Shown: piece by piece, positions 54,076-62,925 of the stretch
How positions within the stretch are numbered: the stretch's first letter is position 1
Layout of the letters: each line of letters begins with the position of its first letter
Source: JACVRW01 sp963771715
GTDB lineage: Bacteria > Actinomycetota > Thermoleophilia > Solirubrobacterales > Thermoleophilaceae
Reading direction: 5' to 3'
NCBI GenBank assembly: GCA_963771715.1
Contig: CAVYUQ010000003.1
Span: 558,001-622,000, forward strand
DNA length: 64,000 nucleotides
The notes under the pieces: model-generated
Told to the model about the DNA's origin: nothing
Databases searched by the model: none
What the model saw: only the letters and a program-made list of their open reading frames with translations
Translations under genes and position numbers: made by a program

Positions 54076-55077
54076 GTGCCGGAGCCGCGCCAGCCAGATC
54101 CGTTCCTGGACAGCTTCACCGGACTGGTGGCTGCCCGCGCCCTGATGAGCGCCACGATGCTCGGCGTGTTCGACGCGCTCCACGACGCGCCCGCGTCCGC
54201 AGGCGAGCTCGCGGACCGGCTTGGGCTCGACGAGCTGGGAGCGGACACCCTGCTCACCACTCTCTCGACACTCGGCTACGTCCAGGCCGATGGCGGGCGC
54301 TTCCGGAACATGGAGGTGAGCGAGCGCCTGCTCGTGCGGGACTCGCCTGAGTCGATAGCCACCTTCGTGGGCGACCAGGGCGACCTGCACTGGCAGGTGC
54401 TCGACCTACTTCCGGACGCCCTGCGCACCGGCCGGCCGTACGCGATGCACGAGGAGCGCCGCGACGACCGCGAGCGCTGGGAGGCGTACATCCGCGGGCT
54501 GTTCGAGATCTCGCGACAGGAGCACGAGGCCAACGCGGCGCTCGTGCCGGTGAAGCAGCCCCGCCAGCAGGTGGACGTGGCGGGCGGCCACGGGGCGTTC
54601 TCCATGGCGATGTGCGACCGCCACCCGGAGCTGCACGCCACGGTGCTCGACCTGCCGCCGAGCGCGGCTGTCGGCCGCCGGATCGTGGAGGAGCAGGGCT
54701 ACGCGCACCGCATCTCGTTCCGCGAGGGCGACGTGTTCGAGCTCGGCCTCGGCGACGCGGACAGCCTCGACGTGGTGTCCGTTTTCAATCTCGCCCACCA
54801 CCTGCCCGAGGAGCGCAACCGCGAGCTCTGCCGGATGGCCCGGACGGCGCTCCAGCCGGGCGGCTGCATGGTGATCGGCGACTCGGCGCGCCCGGAGCCC
54901 GGGGAGCCGGTGTCCGAACACGGGGCAATCTCGAGCCTGCTCTTCTACGCCTGGAGCCACAGCCGCAACTTCACGCCGTCCGAGATCCGCGGCTGGATGG
55001 AGGCGGCCGGCTTCCAGGAGGTCGAGGCGCATCGCAACGAGCGCTCACCATGGCGCGTGGTGGTGGTGGGGCAGTGA
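54076..55077 (+). CDS. SAM-dependent O-methyltransferase-like protein
   Basis: The protein has 333 residues. Its GTG lies 7 nt after TAGTCT (54063-54068), a -10 that includes the preceding stop codon. A winged-helix dimerisation domain (AGELADRLGLDELGADTLLTTL) precedes the SAM domain (QQVDVAGGHGAFSMAMCDRHPEL, FREGDVFELGL, VFNLAHHLPEERNRELC, GGCMVIGD). This is the Methyltransf_2 architecture of small-molecule O-methyltransferases, but the catalytic His-Glu pair is not obvious. The substrate is unknown. It overlaps the next gene. Confidence 0.82.
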   Translation: MPEPRQPDPFLDSFTGLVAARALMSATMLGVFDALHDAPASAGELADRLGLDELGADTLLTTLSTLGYVQADGGRFRNMEVSERLLVRDSPESIATFVGDQGDLHWQVLDLLPDALRTGRPYAMHEERRDDRERWEAYIRGLFEISRQEHEANAALVPVKQPRQQVDVAGGHGAFSMAMCDRHPELHATVLDLPPSAAVGRRIVEEQGYAHRISFREGDVFELGLGDADSLDVVSVFNLAHHLPEERNRELCRMARTALQPGGCMVIGDSARPEPGEPVSEHGAISSLLFYAWSHSRNFTPSEIRGWMEAAGFQEVEAHRNERSPWRVVVVGQ

Positions 55078-55946
55078 TCCTGCTCACCGGAGCCACCGGC
55101 ACGGTCGGCTCTGCACTGCTGCGCCGCCTCACGGCGGACGGCCGCCCGGTGCGCGCGCTGGTGCGCGATCCGCGCCGGCTGGGCGACCAGCGCGTGCGCG
55201 TGCAGATAGCGCTCGGCGACCTCGCGGACCCGCCCTCGTTCCGCAACGCCCTGCGCGGCGTCCACACGGTGGTGCACATGGCGGCGTCGATCCGCGACCA
55301 GCCGCGCGCCTCAATCGAGGAGCTGAACGCGCTCGCCACGCTGCGCCTGGTGCGCGCGGCCGAGCGAGCGGGCGCGCAGCGCTTCCTGTTCTTCTCGGCG
55401 ATGAGCGCCAGCCACCACTCGCGCACCCGCTTCTTCCGGGCGAAGGCGCTCGCGCAGGAGGCCGTGGAGGAGTCGTCGCTCGAGACGACGATCTTCGCGC
55501 CGTCGATCGTCTACACCCCCGGCGACCCGTGGCTCACCCTGCTCGACCGGCTCTCGCGCCTGCCGGCGGTGCCGGTGTCCGGTTCCGGGCAGGCGGTCTA
55601 CGAGCCGATCTGGGCCGAGGATGTGGCCGATGCGGTGATCGCCGCGCTCTCCAACGGCGCGGCCGGGAGCTACGACCTGGCGGGCCCGGAGATCCTCTCC
55701 TACGACGACATCGTCAGGACGACGCTGCGGGCGAGTGGGCGCCGGCGGCGCCTGCTGCACGTGCCGCTCCCGGTCGTGCGAGGCACGCTCCGCGCCGCGC
55801 GACTCGTGGCCGGCCCAAAGGTCTTCGCCACATGGGAGGAGGCGGAGCTGATGGAGGAGCCGATGGTCTCAGAGCGCGGCACGGCGGACGCGGAAGCGCT
55901 GGGAGTGAAGCCGCTGCGGATGGCGGCGGTGCTTGGGAGAGACTGA
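55074..55946 (+). CDS. NAD(P)-binding NmrA/SDR-like epimerase-type protein
   Basis: The protein has 290 residues from GTG 55074 (GTGA overlap), or 298 from ATG 55050. The dinucleotide fold motif is LLTGATGTVGSALLRRL, with HMAASIRDQPRASIEEL, FLFFSAMSA, FFRAKALAQEAVEES and APSIVYTPGD. The catalytic YxxxK is replaced by FFRAK, typical of atypical NmrA/NDUFA9-like members that bind rather than convert sugars. The role is uncertain. Confidence 0.83.
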   Translation: MILLTGATGTVGSALLRRLTADGRPVRALVRDPRRLGDQRVRVQIALGDLADPPSFRNALRGVHTVVHMAASIRDQPRASIEELNALATLRLVRAAERAGAQRFLFFSAMSASHHSRTRFFRAKALAQEAVEESSLETTIFAPSIVYTPGDPWLTLLDRLSRLPAVPVSGSGQAVYEPIWAEDVADAVIAALSNGAAGSYDLAGPEILSYDDIVRTTLRASGRRRRLLHVPLPVVRGTLRAARLVAGPKVFATWEEAELMEEPMVSERGTADAEALGVKPLRMAAVLGRD

Positions 55947-55994
55947 AAAAGGGGGCGGAGGCGCTTGCGCGGTGCCCTTAGCGTTGGTCCGGCG

Positions 55995-56512
55995 ATGCCC
56001 CTGACAGTCGCGGACTATCGCGCCCTCCCCGTCGAGGACGACCGCCGCACGCAGCTGATCGGCGGTGAGGTCGTCATGGATGAGAGGAGGCCGCTCCACG
56101 GCGTGCTTCAGCTCAGGATTGCGTCGGCGCTCCAGGTCTGGGTCGAGGAGGCTGACGGCCGTGGCCTGGTGATCCTGTCAACGGACGTAGTCATGACGGA
56201 GCAGGACGTCTATGGACCCGACATTTCCTGGGTGGCATCACGCGGCCTGCTGGACCGCCTGCCCGGCCTGTGCGTCGAGGTCCGTTCCCCGAGCCCTGGC
56301 GGTACGACATCGGGCGCAAGAAGTCGGTCTACGAGGCCAGTGGTTTGCCGGAGCTTTGGCTCGTCGACTATGACGCTGTGCTCGTCTTCCGGCGCTCGGG
56401 GCCGGCGGAACCTTCGTTCGACGTCGCTCTCGAGCTCAACCGCGAAGACCGGCTTGCGTCGCCGCAGCTGCCCGGCTTCGGGCTCGACCTCGCGCGCCTG
56501 TTCAGGGCCTAG
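55995..56512 (+). CDS. Uma2-family PD-(D/E)XK endonuclease-like protein (frameshifted)
   Basis: After correction the protein has about 172 residues. It begins MPLTVADYRALPVEDDRRTQ with LIGGEVVMDERRPLHGVLQL, VYGPDISWVASRGLL and LCVEVRSP. One missing G near 56290 breaks the frame, after which EPWRYDIGRKKSVYEASGLP and ELWLVDYDAVLVF restore the Uma2 core. The Asp, Glu and Lys of the PD-(D/E)XK site are all present. Uma2 proteins are abundant in some bacteria; their function is unknown, and a mobile-element link is suspected. Confidence 0.8.
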
Positions 56513-56519
56513 AACGACA

Positions 56520-56545
56520 GAGGGCCCGGCCGAAGCCGGGCCCTC
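56520..56545 (-). terminator. Intrinsic terminator of groESL
   Basis: GAGGGCCCGGC pairs perfectly with GCCGGGCCCTC. On the minus strand the loop is TTCG, an extra-stable tetraloop, and the stem lies 23 bp after the groEL stop. It may also end the Uma2 transcript on the other strand. Confidence 0.85.
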
Positions 56546-56567
56546 CGAAGTTCCGCGGTGCGGAGAC

Positions 56568-58199
56568 CTACATCATTCCGTCCATGCCGCCCATGCCGCC
56601 CGGCATGCCGCCGCCGCCGTTCTGCTCCGGCATCTCGGCGATGATCGCCTCGGTGGTGAGGATGTTCTTGCCGATCGACGCCGCGTTCTGCAGCGCGGAG
56701 CGGGTGACCATCGCGGGGTCGATCACGCCGGCCTTGACGAGATCGACGATCTCGCCGGTGTCGACGTTGAGACCCTGGTTGGCACCCTTGGCGTTGCGCA
56801 CCTCGTTGACCACGACCGAGCCCTCGAGCCCGGCGTTGTCGGCGAGCTGACGCAGCGGCTCCTCGAGCGCGCGGTGCACGATCTGTGCGCCCGTCCGCTC
56901 GTCGCCCTCGAACGCGTCGAGCTTGATGGCGTCCTGAGCCCGCAGGAGCGCCACGCCGCCGCCCGGCACGATGCCCTCCTCGAGGGCCGCGCGGGTTGCC
57001 TGCAGCGCGTCCTCGACGCGGTGCTTCTTCTCCTTCATCTCGGTCTCGGTGGCAGCGCCGACCTTGACCACCGCGACGCCGCCGGCCAGCTTCGCCAGCC
57101 GCTCCTGCAGCTTCTCGCGGTCGAAGTCCGAGTCGGTGTTCTCGATCTCGGCCTTGATCTGGTTGATGCGGCCCTTGATGCCCTCCGCGTCACCGGCGCC
57201 GTCCACGATCGTGGTCGTGTCCTTCGTGACCACGACGCGGCGGGCGTGGCCCAGCTGCGAGAGCTGGGTGTTCTCGAGCTTGAGGCCCATCTCCTCGGTG
57301 ATCACCTCGGCGCCCGAGAGGATCGCGATGTCCTCGAGCATGCGCTTGCGGCGATCGCCGAAGCCGGGAGCCTTGACCGCGACGCCCGTGAAGGTGCCGC
57401 GGAGCTTGTTGACCACGAGGGTGGCGAGCGTCTCGCCCTCCACGTCCTCGGCGATGATCAGGATCGGCTTGCCGGCCTGAATCACCTGCTCGAGGATCGG
57501 CAGGATGTCGCGAACCGAGCCGACCTTCTGGTTGGCGATGAGGATGTGCGGATCCTCCAGCACGGCCTCCATGCGCTCCTGGTCGGTGACCATGTAGGGC
57601 GAGATGTAGCCCTTGTCGAACTGCATGCCCTCGGTGAACTCGAGGTCCATGCCGAACGTCTGGCCCTCCTCGACGTTTACAACGCCGTCCTTGCCGACCT
57701 TGTCGATCGCGTCGGCGATCACGTCGCCGATCTCGTCGTCCGCCGCAGAGATGGCGGCCACACGAGCGATCTGCTCCTTGCCGGCGATCTCGGTCGAGAC
57801 CTCCTTGATCCGCTCGACCACCTGGTCGACGGCCTTCTCGACGCCGCGCTTAAGCCCGAGCGGGTTCGCGCCGGCGGCCACGTTCTTGAGGCCCTCGCGC
57901 ACGATCGTCTGAGCGAGCACGGTGGCGGTGGTGGTGCCGTCGCCCGCCACGTCGTTGGTGGCGGTGGCCACCTCGCGTACGAGCTGGGCGCCCTGGTTTG
58001 CGAACGGGTCCTCGATCTCGATCTCACGAGCGATCGAAACACCGTCGTTGGTGATCGTCGGAGCGCCGAACTTCTTGTCGATCACGACGTAGCGGCCCTT
58101 GGGGCCGAGCGTGACCTTCACGGCGTTCGCGACGGCGTTCACGCCGTCCTCGAGCGCCTTGCGCGCGTCGACGTCGTACTTCAGTTCCTTGTGAGCCAT
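56568..58199 (-). CDS. groEL: 60-kDa chaperonin GroEL
   Basis: The protein has 543 residues, from MAHKELKYDVDARKALEDG. The ATP-binding segment VTLGPKGRYVVIDKKFGAPT, catalytic VAGDGTTTATVLAQTIV, the AAxEEGIVPGGGVAL signature and the C-terminal Gly/Met tail (GGGMPGGMGGMDGMM) are all present. It folds proteins with GroES. The start was fixed at 58199; frames extending upstream run into groES. It is the second gene after groES with a 16-bp gap. Confidence 0.97.
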   Translation of the reverse strand: MAHKELKYDVDARKALEDGVNAVANAVKVTLGPKGRYVVIDKKFGAPTITNDGVSIAREIEIEDPFANQGAQLVREVATATNDVAGDGTTTATVLAQTIVREGLKNVAAGANPLGLKRGVEKAVDQVVERIKEVSTEIAGKEQIARVAAISAADDEIGDVIADAIDKVGKDGVVNVEEGQTFGMDLEFTEGMQFDKGYISPYMVTDQERMEAVLEDPHILIANQKVGSVRDILPILEQVIQAGKPILIIAEDVEGETLATLVVNKLRGTFTGVAVKAPGFGDRRKRMLEDIAILSGAEVITEEMGLKLENTQLSQLGHARRVVVTKDTTTIVDGAGDAEGIKGRINQIKAEIENTDSDFDREKLQERLAKLAGGVAVVKVGAATETEMKEKKHRVEDALQATRAALEEGIVPGGGVALLRAQDAIKLDAFEGDERTGAQIVHRALEEPLRQLADNAGLEGSVVVNEVRNAKGANQGLNVDTGEIVDLVKAGVIDPAMVTRSALQNAASIGKNILTTEAIIAEMPEQNGGGGMPGGMGGMDGMM

Positions 58200-58215
58200 G
58201 TGTCTGCTTCCTTCC

Positions 58216-58509
58216 CTAGCCCGCGACCTTGGCGAGCACGTCCGACTCACGAAGCACGAGGAGATCCTCTCCCTCGACCTCGACCTCGGTGCCGCCGTAC
58301 TTTGAGTACAGGACCTCGTCGCCCTCGGCGACGTCGAGCGGGATGCGCTTGTCGCCATCCTCGTCCCACTTCCCCTCACCGACCGCGAGGACCTTGCCGC
58401 GCTGCGGCTTCTCCTTGGCAGTGTCGGGGAGGACGATGCCGCTAGCGGTGGTCTCTTCCTCTTCGATCGCCTTCACGATGAGGCGATCTCCCAGAGGCTT
58501 GAGATTCAT
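58216..58509 (-). CDS. groES: 10-kDa co-chaperonin GroES
   Basis: The protein has 97 residues. MNLKPLGDRLIVKAIEEEET with the mobile loop ETTASGIVLPDTAKEKPQRG and VLYSKYGGTEVEVEGEDLLVL are standard. A strong ribosome-binding site AGGAGG lies 10 nt upstream. Two CIRCE elements occupy the promoter region, so HrcA control is expected. Confidence 0.97.
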   Translation of the reverse strand: MNLKPLGDRLIVKAIEEEETTASGIVLPDTAKEKPQRGKVLAVGEGKWDEDGDKRIPLDVAEGDEVLYSKYGGTEVEVEGEDLLVLRESDVLAKVAG

Positions 58510-58539
58510 GCGTTCTACCTCCTAGAAAGTTCTGTTGAA

Positions 58540-58593
58540 TTGGCACTCTGAGCAAGCGAGTGCCAGCTGGCACTCTAGCAACGAGAGTGCCAA
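58540..58593. promoter_or_regulatory. Two tandem CIRCE (HrcA) operators upstream of groES
   Basis: The first is TTGGCACTC-N9-GAGTGCCAG (58540-58566) and the second CTGGCACTC-N9-GAGTGCCAA (58567-58593). Both have the 9-bp CIRCE arms and 9-bp spacer, and they are directly abutted. hrcA is not in the window. Confidence 0.9.
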
Positions 58594-58626
58594 TAGGCCA
58601 GGGCAGATTCCTGTCCAGGAGCGGAG

Positions 58627-59025
58627 TTAGTTCTGGGCCGGCGCGTCCCGGCGCATGCGCTCCTGGATCTCCGACGGGCGGTCGGAGATCTGCGAGAAGC
58701 GCACGACGGTGACAGTGTCGTCCATCTCGACCTTGCGGCCGTAGATCTGCTCCAGGAAGTGGACCATCTCGTCGAGGCGGCGGAACTCGGGATTGTCGTG
58801 CTCGATGTCCCGCGGCGAGAGGTCCTGCACCTGCTTCACCTCGACGCTGTCGATCACCGCGTCGAAGATCTTCTGGCGCGGGGAGTGCTGGAAGCCCACC
58901 GTGATCATCACGACCTCGCCCTTGGCGTACTTCTTGCCCTTGTCGCCCAGGCGGATGGTCGCCGTCTTGCGCCCGCGCTTCAGCTGGTCCACGAAGACGG
59001 GCGAGTAGAAGTTGAGGACGAACAC
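58627..59025 (-). CDS. ASCH-domain protein
   Basis: The protein has 132 residues. The N-terminus is LNFYSPVFVDQLKRGRKTATI followed by RLGDKGKKYAKGEVVMITVG, matching the ASCH fold (a PUA-like RNA-binding beta barrel with GxKxxTxR). DLSPRDIEHDNPEFRRLDEMVHF continues the fold. Some ASCH proteins are ribonucleases or deaminases of modified bases; no activity can be assigned here. Confidence 0.78.
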   Translation of the reverse strand: MFVLNFYSPVFVDQLKRGRKTATIRLGDKGKKYAKGEVVMITVGFQHSPRQKIFDAVIDSVEVKQVQDLSPRDIEHDNPEFRRLDEMVHFLEQIYGRKVEMDDTVTVVRFSQISDRPSEIQERMRRDAPAQN

Positions 59026-59035
59026 GCCGGGCAGC

Positions 59036-59452
59036 CTAGCTTCCTTTCGCCAGTCGCGATAGCGCGGTCTCCGCGATCTCCTTCTCGCTCCGGTAGGCCA
59101 GCCTCGCGGGTGCCTCCTCGAGCGGGATCCAGAGCGCCTCCTCGACCTCGTGGTCGTGGTCCTCTAGGCGTCCGGAGCGGTAGCGGAGCAGGAAGAAGCT
59201 GACGATCTTGAGCACGCGGTCGCCGTCGCGGGCGTACCAGTAGCGGATGTCCCCGAGCTTCTCGACGGGCGTGGCCTCGAGGCCGGTCTCCTCGCGCACC
59301 TCGCGCAGGGCAGCCTCCTGCGCCGACTCGCCCTTCTCGGGATGTCCCTTGGGGAGCGCGAGGATCTCGTCGCGCACGCGCACCACGGCCACGAACGGGC
59401 GGCCGCGGAGGTTGCGGATCACGAGCCCGCCGGCGGAGAACTCGCGGATCAC
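59036..59452 (-). CDS. Nudix hydrolase
   Basis: The protein has 138 residues. The Nudix box is GHPEKGESAQEAALREVREETG, with the preceding strand SAGGLVIRNLRGRPFVAVVR and ILALPKGHP. The form resembles Ap4A- or MutT-like hydrolases that cleave nucleoside diphosphates linked to another group. It overlaps the 3' end of the PCMT gene by 4 bp, so the two are coupled. Confidence 0.9.
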   Translation of the reverse strand: MIREFSAGGLVIRNLRGRPFVAVVRVRDEILALPKGHPEKGESAQEAALREVREETGLEATPVEKLGDIRYWYARDGDRVLKIVSFFLLRYRSGRLEDHDHEVEEALWIPLEEAPARLAYRSEKEIAETALSRLAKGS

Positions 59453-60102
59453 GGCTCTCCGGTCACGAGCGGCACGAAGCGCACGCCGGTGACCACCTCC
59501 TCCTGGCCGTCGCGGAAGCGCATGAGGTGCTCGCGCCCGCCGCGCTCCACGGGGCAGACCAGAGCCGCGCCTGGAGCGAGCTGCTCGACCAGCGCGGCCG
59601 GCGGCTCGTCACGCGCGGTCGCCGTGACCGAGATGCCGCCGAACGGGGCGCGCTCGGGAGCGCCGAGCGAGCCGTCGCCCACTCCGACCACCACGTTGTC
59701 GTAGCCGAGCTCGTGCAGCGCCTGCTCCGCCTCCACGGCGAGCTTCTCGTAGCGCTCGATCGTCACGACCTCGCGGCACAGCCTCGACAGAACCGCGGCC
59801 GCGTAGCCGGATCCCGTGCCCACCTCGAGCACGGTCTCCGACCCGTCGAGCTCGAGCAGCTGCGCCATGCACGCCACGATCCAGGGCTGCGACATCGTCT
59901 GCCCCTCCGCGATCCGCACCGCGCCGTCGCGGTAGGCGCGCCCGCGCTGGTCCTGCGGCAGGAACAGCTCGCGCGGGACGGTGGCCATGGCCTCGAGCAC
60001 CCGCTCGTCCTCGATTCCGCGCCGCCGAAGCTGGCGCTCCACCATGCGCAGCCGCTCTCGCTCGCGGTCAGTGGATGTAGTTCCGGAGTCGTCCCGGGTC
60101 AT
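59449..60102 (-). CDS. pcm: Protein-L-isoaspartate O-methyltransferase
   Basis: The protein has 217 residues from ATG 60102, or 198 from ATG 60045 (MVERQLRRRGIEDERVLEA). SAM motif I is VLEVGTGSGYAAAVLSRL, preceded by the PCMT signature GQTMSQPWIVACMAQLLEL. Then ERYEKLAVEAEQ, NVVVGVGDGSLG and PFGGISVTATARDEPPAALVEQL follow. It repairs isoaspartyl residues. The longer start overlaps the Crp gene end by 35 bp. Confidence 0.92.
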   Translation of the reverse strand: MTRDDSGTTSTDRERERLRMVERQLRRRGIEDERVLEAMATVPRELFLPQDQRGRAYRDGAVRIAEGQTMSQPWIVACMAQLLELDGSETVLEVGTGSGYAAAVLSRLCREVVTIERYEKLAVEAEQALHELGYDNVVVGVGDGSLGAPERAPFGGISVTATARDEPPAALVEQLAPGAALVCPVERGGREHLMRFRDGQEEVVTGVRFVPLVTGEP

Positions 60103-60769
60103 GCACGGTGACCTTCCCACGGCCGAGGCTGACGATCCCGGCCCGCTCGAGGGTGGCCAGGAAGCGGCTCGCGCTCTCGCGCGAGGTCCCGGCCAGATGA
60201 GCGATCTCCGCCTGCGTGGATCGGATCAGCACGTCGTCCTGCGGGGCGCCGTCGGCCTGTCGCGCGACCGTCTGCGCCAGCAGGGCGCTCGCCACGCGGC
60301 CGGCCACGGTCTGGAAGGACTGCTGGAGCAGCCGCTCGTTCGTGCGGCTCACGCGCTCGGCCAGGCTGGCGAGCAGCTTCAGCGCGAGGTCGGGATTGCG
60401 GCGGATCAGCCTCTGGACGTCGCTCGCCAGGAGCGCCACGGCGCTGGCGGGCTCGATCGCCTCGGCGGTGGCGGAGCGCGTCTCGCCACGGAACATCGCG
60501 AGCTCGCCGAAGAGCATCCCGGTGCGCAGCTCCGCGAGCGCGACCATGCGGCCATCCTGGTGCTCGCGCGTGAGCACGACGGCGCCGGTTCGCAGCAGGT
60601 AGCAGGTGTCGCCCACGTCGCCCTCGCGGAAGATCACCTCGCCCTTCTCCCAGTGGCGCGGCACGGCCACCTGGGCCACCTCCTGGAGCTCGCGCTCCTC
60701 GAGATCGCCGAAGACCTCGGTGTGAGCGAGGAGCCGAGCGGTGTCCTGCCCGTTGGACATGAGGCTCAT
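60068..60769 (-). CDS. Crp/Fnr-family transcriptional regulator
   Basis: The protein has 233 residues (ATG 60769 or ATG 60760). The cyclic-nucleotide-binding fold reads VIFREGDVGDTCYLLRTGAVVL, LRTGMLFGELAMFRGETRSATA; the effector segment FGELAMFRGETRSATA keeps the Glu, Arg and Ser of cAMP binders. The winged HTH has STQAEIAHLAGTSRESASRFL and GIVSLGRGKVTVHD. It is divergent from threonine dehydratase by 13 bp and may control it. The window also encodes a class III cyclase that could supply cAMP. Confidence 0.92.
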   Translation of the reverse strand: MSLMSNGQDTARLLAHTEVFGDLEERELQEVAQVAVPRHWEKGEVIFREGDVGDTCYLLRTGAVVLTREHQDGRMVALAELRTGMLFGELAMFRGETRSATAEAIEPASAVALLASDVQRLIRRNPDLALKLLASLAERVSRTNERLLQQSFQTVAGRVASALLAQTVARQADGAPQDDVLIRSTQAEIAHLAGTSRESASRFLATLERAGIVSLGRGKVTVHDPGRLRNYIH

Positions 60770-60782
60770 AATCCCACCTGGA

Positions 60783-62021
60783 GTGGCCGTTGCCCCTGAA
60801 GAAGCCGTCACGTACGCCGACGTTGAGGACGCGGCGCGCGCTCTCGCGGGCCGGGTGCGCGAGACGCCGCTGCTCTCGTCGGGTGAGCTGTCGCGGCGCG
60901 TGGGTGCCCGCACGCTGCTGAAGGCCGAGAACCTCCAGCTCACGGGGTCGTTCAAGGCGCGCGGGGCGACCCACATGATCCGCGGCCTCCCGCGCGCCGC
61001 GCTCGACGCCGGCGTGGTGGCCGCCAGCGCGGGCAACCACGCCCAGGCGGTGGCGTTCGCGGCGCGCGACGCAGGAGCGCACGCGGTGCTGGTGATGCCC
61101 GAGCAGGCCCCGCTCGCGAAGGTGGCGGCGGTGCGTCAGTACGGCGGCGAGGTCCGATTCGTGGAGGGCGGCTACGACGAGGCGGGCGCCGAGGCGAACC
61201 GGCTCGCCGAGTCGGAGGGCCTCACGCTCGTGCACGCGTTCGACCAGGCCAAGGTGGTGGCGGGCCAGGGCACGATCGGGCTCGAGCTCGCGCGCCAGGC
61301 CCCCGAGCTGAAGCTCGTGGTGATCCCGCTGGGCGGCGGCGGGCTCGCCAGTGGAATCGGCCTCGCGGTGGCCAGCGCGTTCGAGGGCGTCCGCGTGGTC
61401 GGAGTGCAGGCGGAGGCGTGCGCGCCCTACATCGACTCGCTGGCAGCGCACCGGCCGGTCGGGGCGCGCTCGGCCAACACGATCTGCGACGGCATCGCTG
61501 TCAAGCGCCCGGGTGATTTCACGCTGCCGCTCGTTCAGCGCTACGTGGACGAGGTCGTGACCGTGTCCGACGACGAGGTGGCGCAGGCGATGGTCCTGCT
61601 GCTGGAGCGCTCGAAGCTGGTGGTCGAGGGCGCCGGCGCCGTGGCGGTGGCCGCGCTGATGCACGGCCGCGTCGAGGCGCCCGAGTCGGGGGAGGTCTGC
61701 GCGGTGCTCTCGGGCGGGAACGTGGACGCCTCGCTCCTGTCCGAGGCGATCCGCCTGGGCGAGACCGCGGCCGGGCGGCGGATGGTGCTCTCGACGGTGG
61801 TCCCGGACAGGCCCGGCGCGCTCGCCGGGCTGCTGCGCGTGGTGGCCGACCACGGGGGCAACGTCGTAGACGTGGAGCACCTGCGCGACGGGATCGAGAT
61901 CCACGTGCGCGAGACGGCGATCAAGCTGGTCCTCCAGACGCGCGGCCCGGACAACAGTCAGGAGATCCTCGACGCGGCGCGCGACGAGGGCTTCTCCGTG
62001 CGCGTCGAGACGGACGCGTAG
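60783..62021 (+). CDS. ilvA: Threonine dehydratase with ACT domain
   Basis: The protein has 412 residues with GTG 60783 as the likely start. The PLP Lys is in LTGSFKARGATHMI, the Asn in ASAGNHAQAVAFAA, and the phosphate loop is PLGGGGLASGIGLAVA. The C-terminal ACT domain is VLSTVVPDRPGALAGLLRVVA followed by VDVEHLRDG. The single ACT domain fits the short, catabolic or intermediate class. It converts threonine to 2-oxobutanoate. Confidence 0.92.
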   Translation: MAVAPEEAVTYADVEDAARALAGRVRETPLLSSGELSRRVGARTLLKAENLQLTGSFKARGATHMIRGLPRAALDAGVVAASAGNHAQAVAFAARDAGAHAVLVMPEQAPLAKVAAVRQYGGEVRFVEGGYDEAGAEANRLAESEGLTLVHAFDQAKVVAGQGTIGLELARQAPELKLVVIPLGGGGLASGIGLAVASAFEGVRVVGVQAEACAPYIDSLAAHRPVGARSANTICDGIAVKRPGDFTLPLVQRYVDEVVTVSDDEVAQAMVLLLERSKLVVEGAGAVAVAALMHGRVEAPESGEVCAVLSGGNVDASLLSEAIRLGETAAGRRMVLSTVVPDRPGALAGLLRVVADHGGNVVDVEHLRDGIEIHVRETAIKLVLQTRGPDNSQEILDAARDEGFSVRVETDA

Positions 62022-62025
62022 CTCG

Positions 62026-62925
62026 ATGAAGATCGCCGTGGAGGTTGCCGAGGCGCTGGCGGCCGGCCAGCCGGTGGTCGCCCTCGAGAGCACGATCATC
62101 ACCCACGGGCTGCCGCGTCCGCGCAACCTCGAGGTGGCGCGCCAGATCGAGGCGGCCGTGCGCGAGGGCGGCGCGCTGCCTGCCACGATCGCGATGGTGG
62201 CCGGCGAGGCACGGGTCGGGCTCGACGAGGGTGAGCTGGCCGCGGTGGCGGAGCGGGACGACGTCCTGAAGTGCGGCGTCCGCGATCTCGCGCCGCTCGC
62301 TGCGCGGTCGGGCTGGGGCGGCACAACGGTCGCGGCCACCGCGCACCTGGCGGCGCGGGCGGGCATACACCTGTTCGCCACCGGTGGCCTCGGCGGAGTG
62401 CACCGCGATGCACGTGACACGTGGGACGAGTCGGCCGACCTCACGACGCTCGCGCGGACGAACATCGTGGTGGTCTGCGCAGGCGTGAAGTCGATCCTCG
62501 ACGTGGGCGCCACGCTGGAGCGACTCGAGACGCTCAACGTGACCGTGCTCGGCTACGGCACCGACCGCTTCCCCGGCTTCTACCTCTCGGACTCGGGCCA
62601 TCCGGTGAGCTGGCGGGTCGACTCCACGCCCGAGGTTGCGGCGGTGGTTCGGGCGCGGGTGGAGCTCGGCATTGAAGATCGGGCGATCGTCGTGGCCAAC
62701 CCGCTGCCGCCCGACGAGCAGCTCGACCCGGAGCTGCACGACCGGGTGGTCCTGGATGGGCTCGCGGCGGCCGAGAGCGCCGGCGTGGCCGGCAAGGACG
62801 TGACGCCGTTCCTGCTCGACTTCCTCGCGCGCGAGACCGGCGGGGAGAGCCTCGAGGCGAACGTCCGGCTCGTGGTCCGCAACGCCGGCCTGGCGGCGCG
62901 GATCGCCGTCGAGCTGTCCTCGTGA
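62026..62925 (+). CDS. psuG: Pseudouridine-5'-phosphate glycosidase
   Basis: The protein has 299 residues. VVALESTIITHGLPRPRNLEVA is the family N-terminal signature, followed by TIAMVAGEARVGLDEGEL, the catalytic Lys in DVLKCGVRDLAPL, ATGGLGGVHRDARDTWDESADLT, and the metal/phosphate segment YGTDRFPGFYLSDSGHPV. It splits pseudouridine 5'-phosphate to uracil and ribose 5-phosphate. It overlaps the kinase gene by 4 bp, making the complete psuGK pair. Confidence 0.95.
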   Translation: MKIAVEVAEALAAGQPVVALESTIITHGLPRPRNLEVARQIEAAVREGGALPATIAMVAGEARVGLDEGELAAVAERDDVLKCGVRDLAPLAARSGWGGTTVAATAHLAARAGIHLFATGGLGGVHRDARDTWDESADLTTLARTNIVVVCAGVKSILDVGATLERLETLNVTVLGYGTDRFPGFYLSDSGHPVSWRVDSTPEVAAVVRARVELGIEDRAIVVANPLPPDEQLDPELHDRVVLDGLAAAESAGVAGKDVTPFLLDFLARETGGESLEANVRLVVRNAGLAARIAVELSS

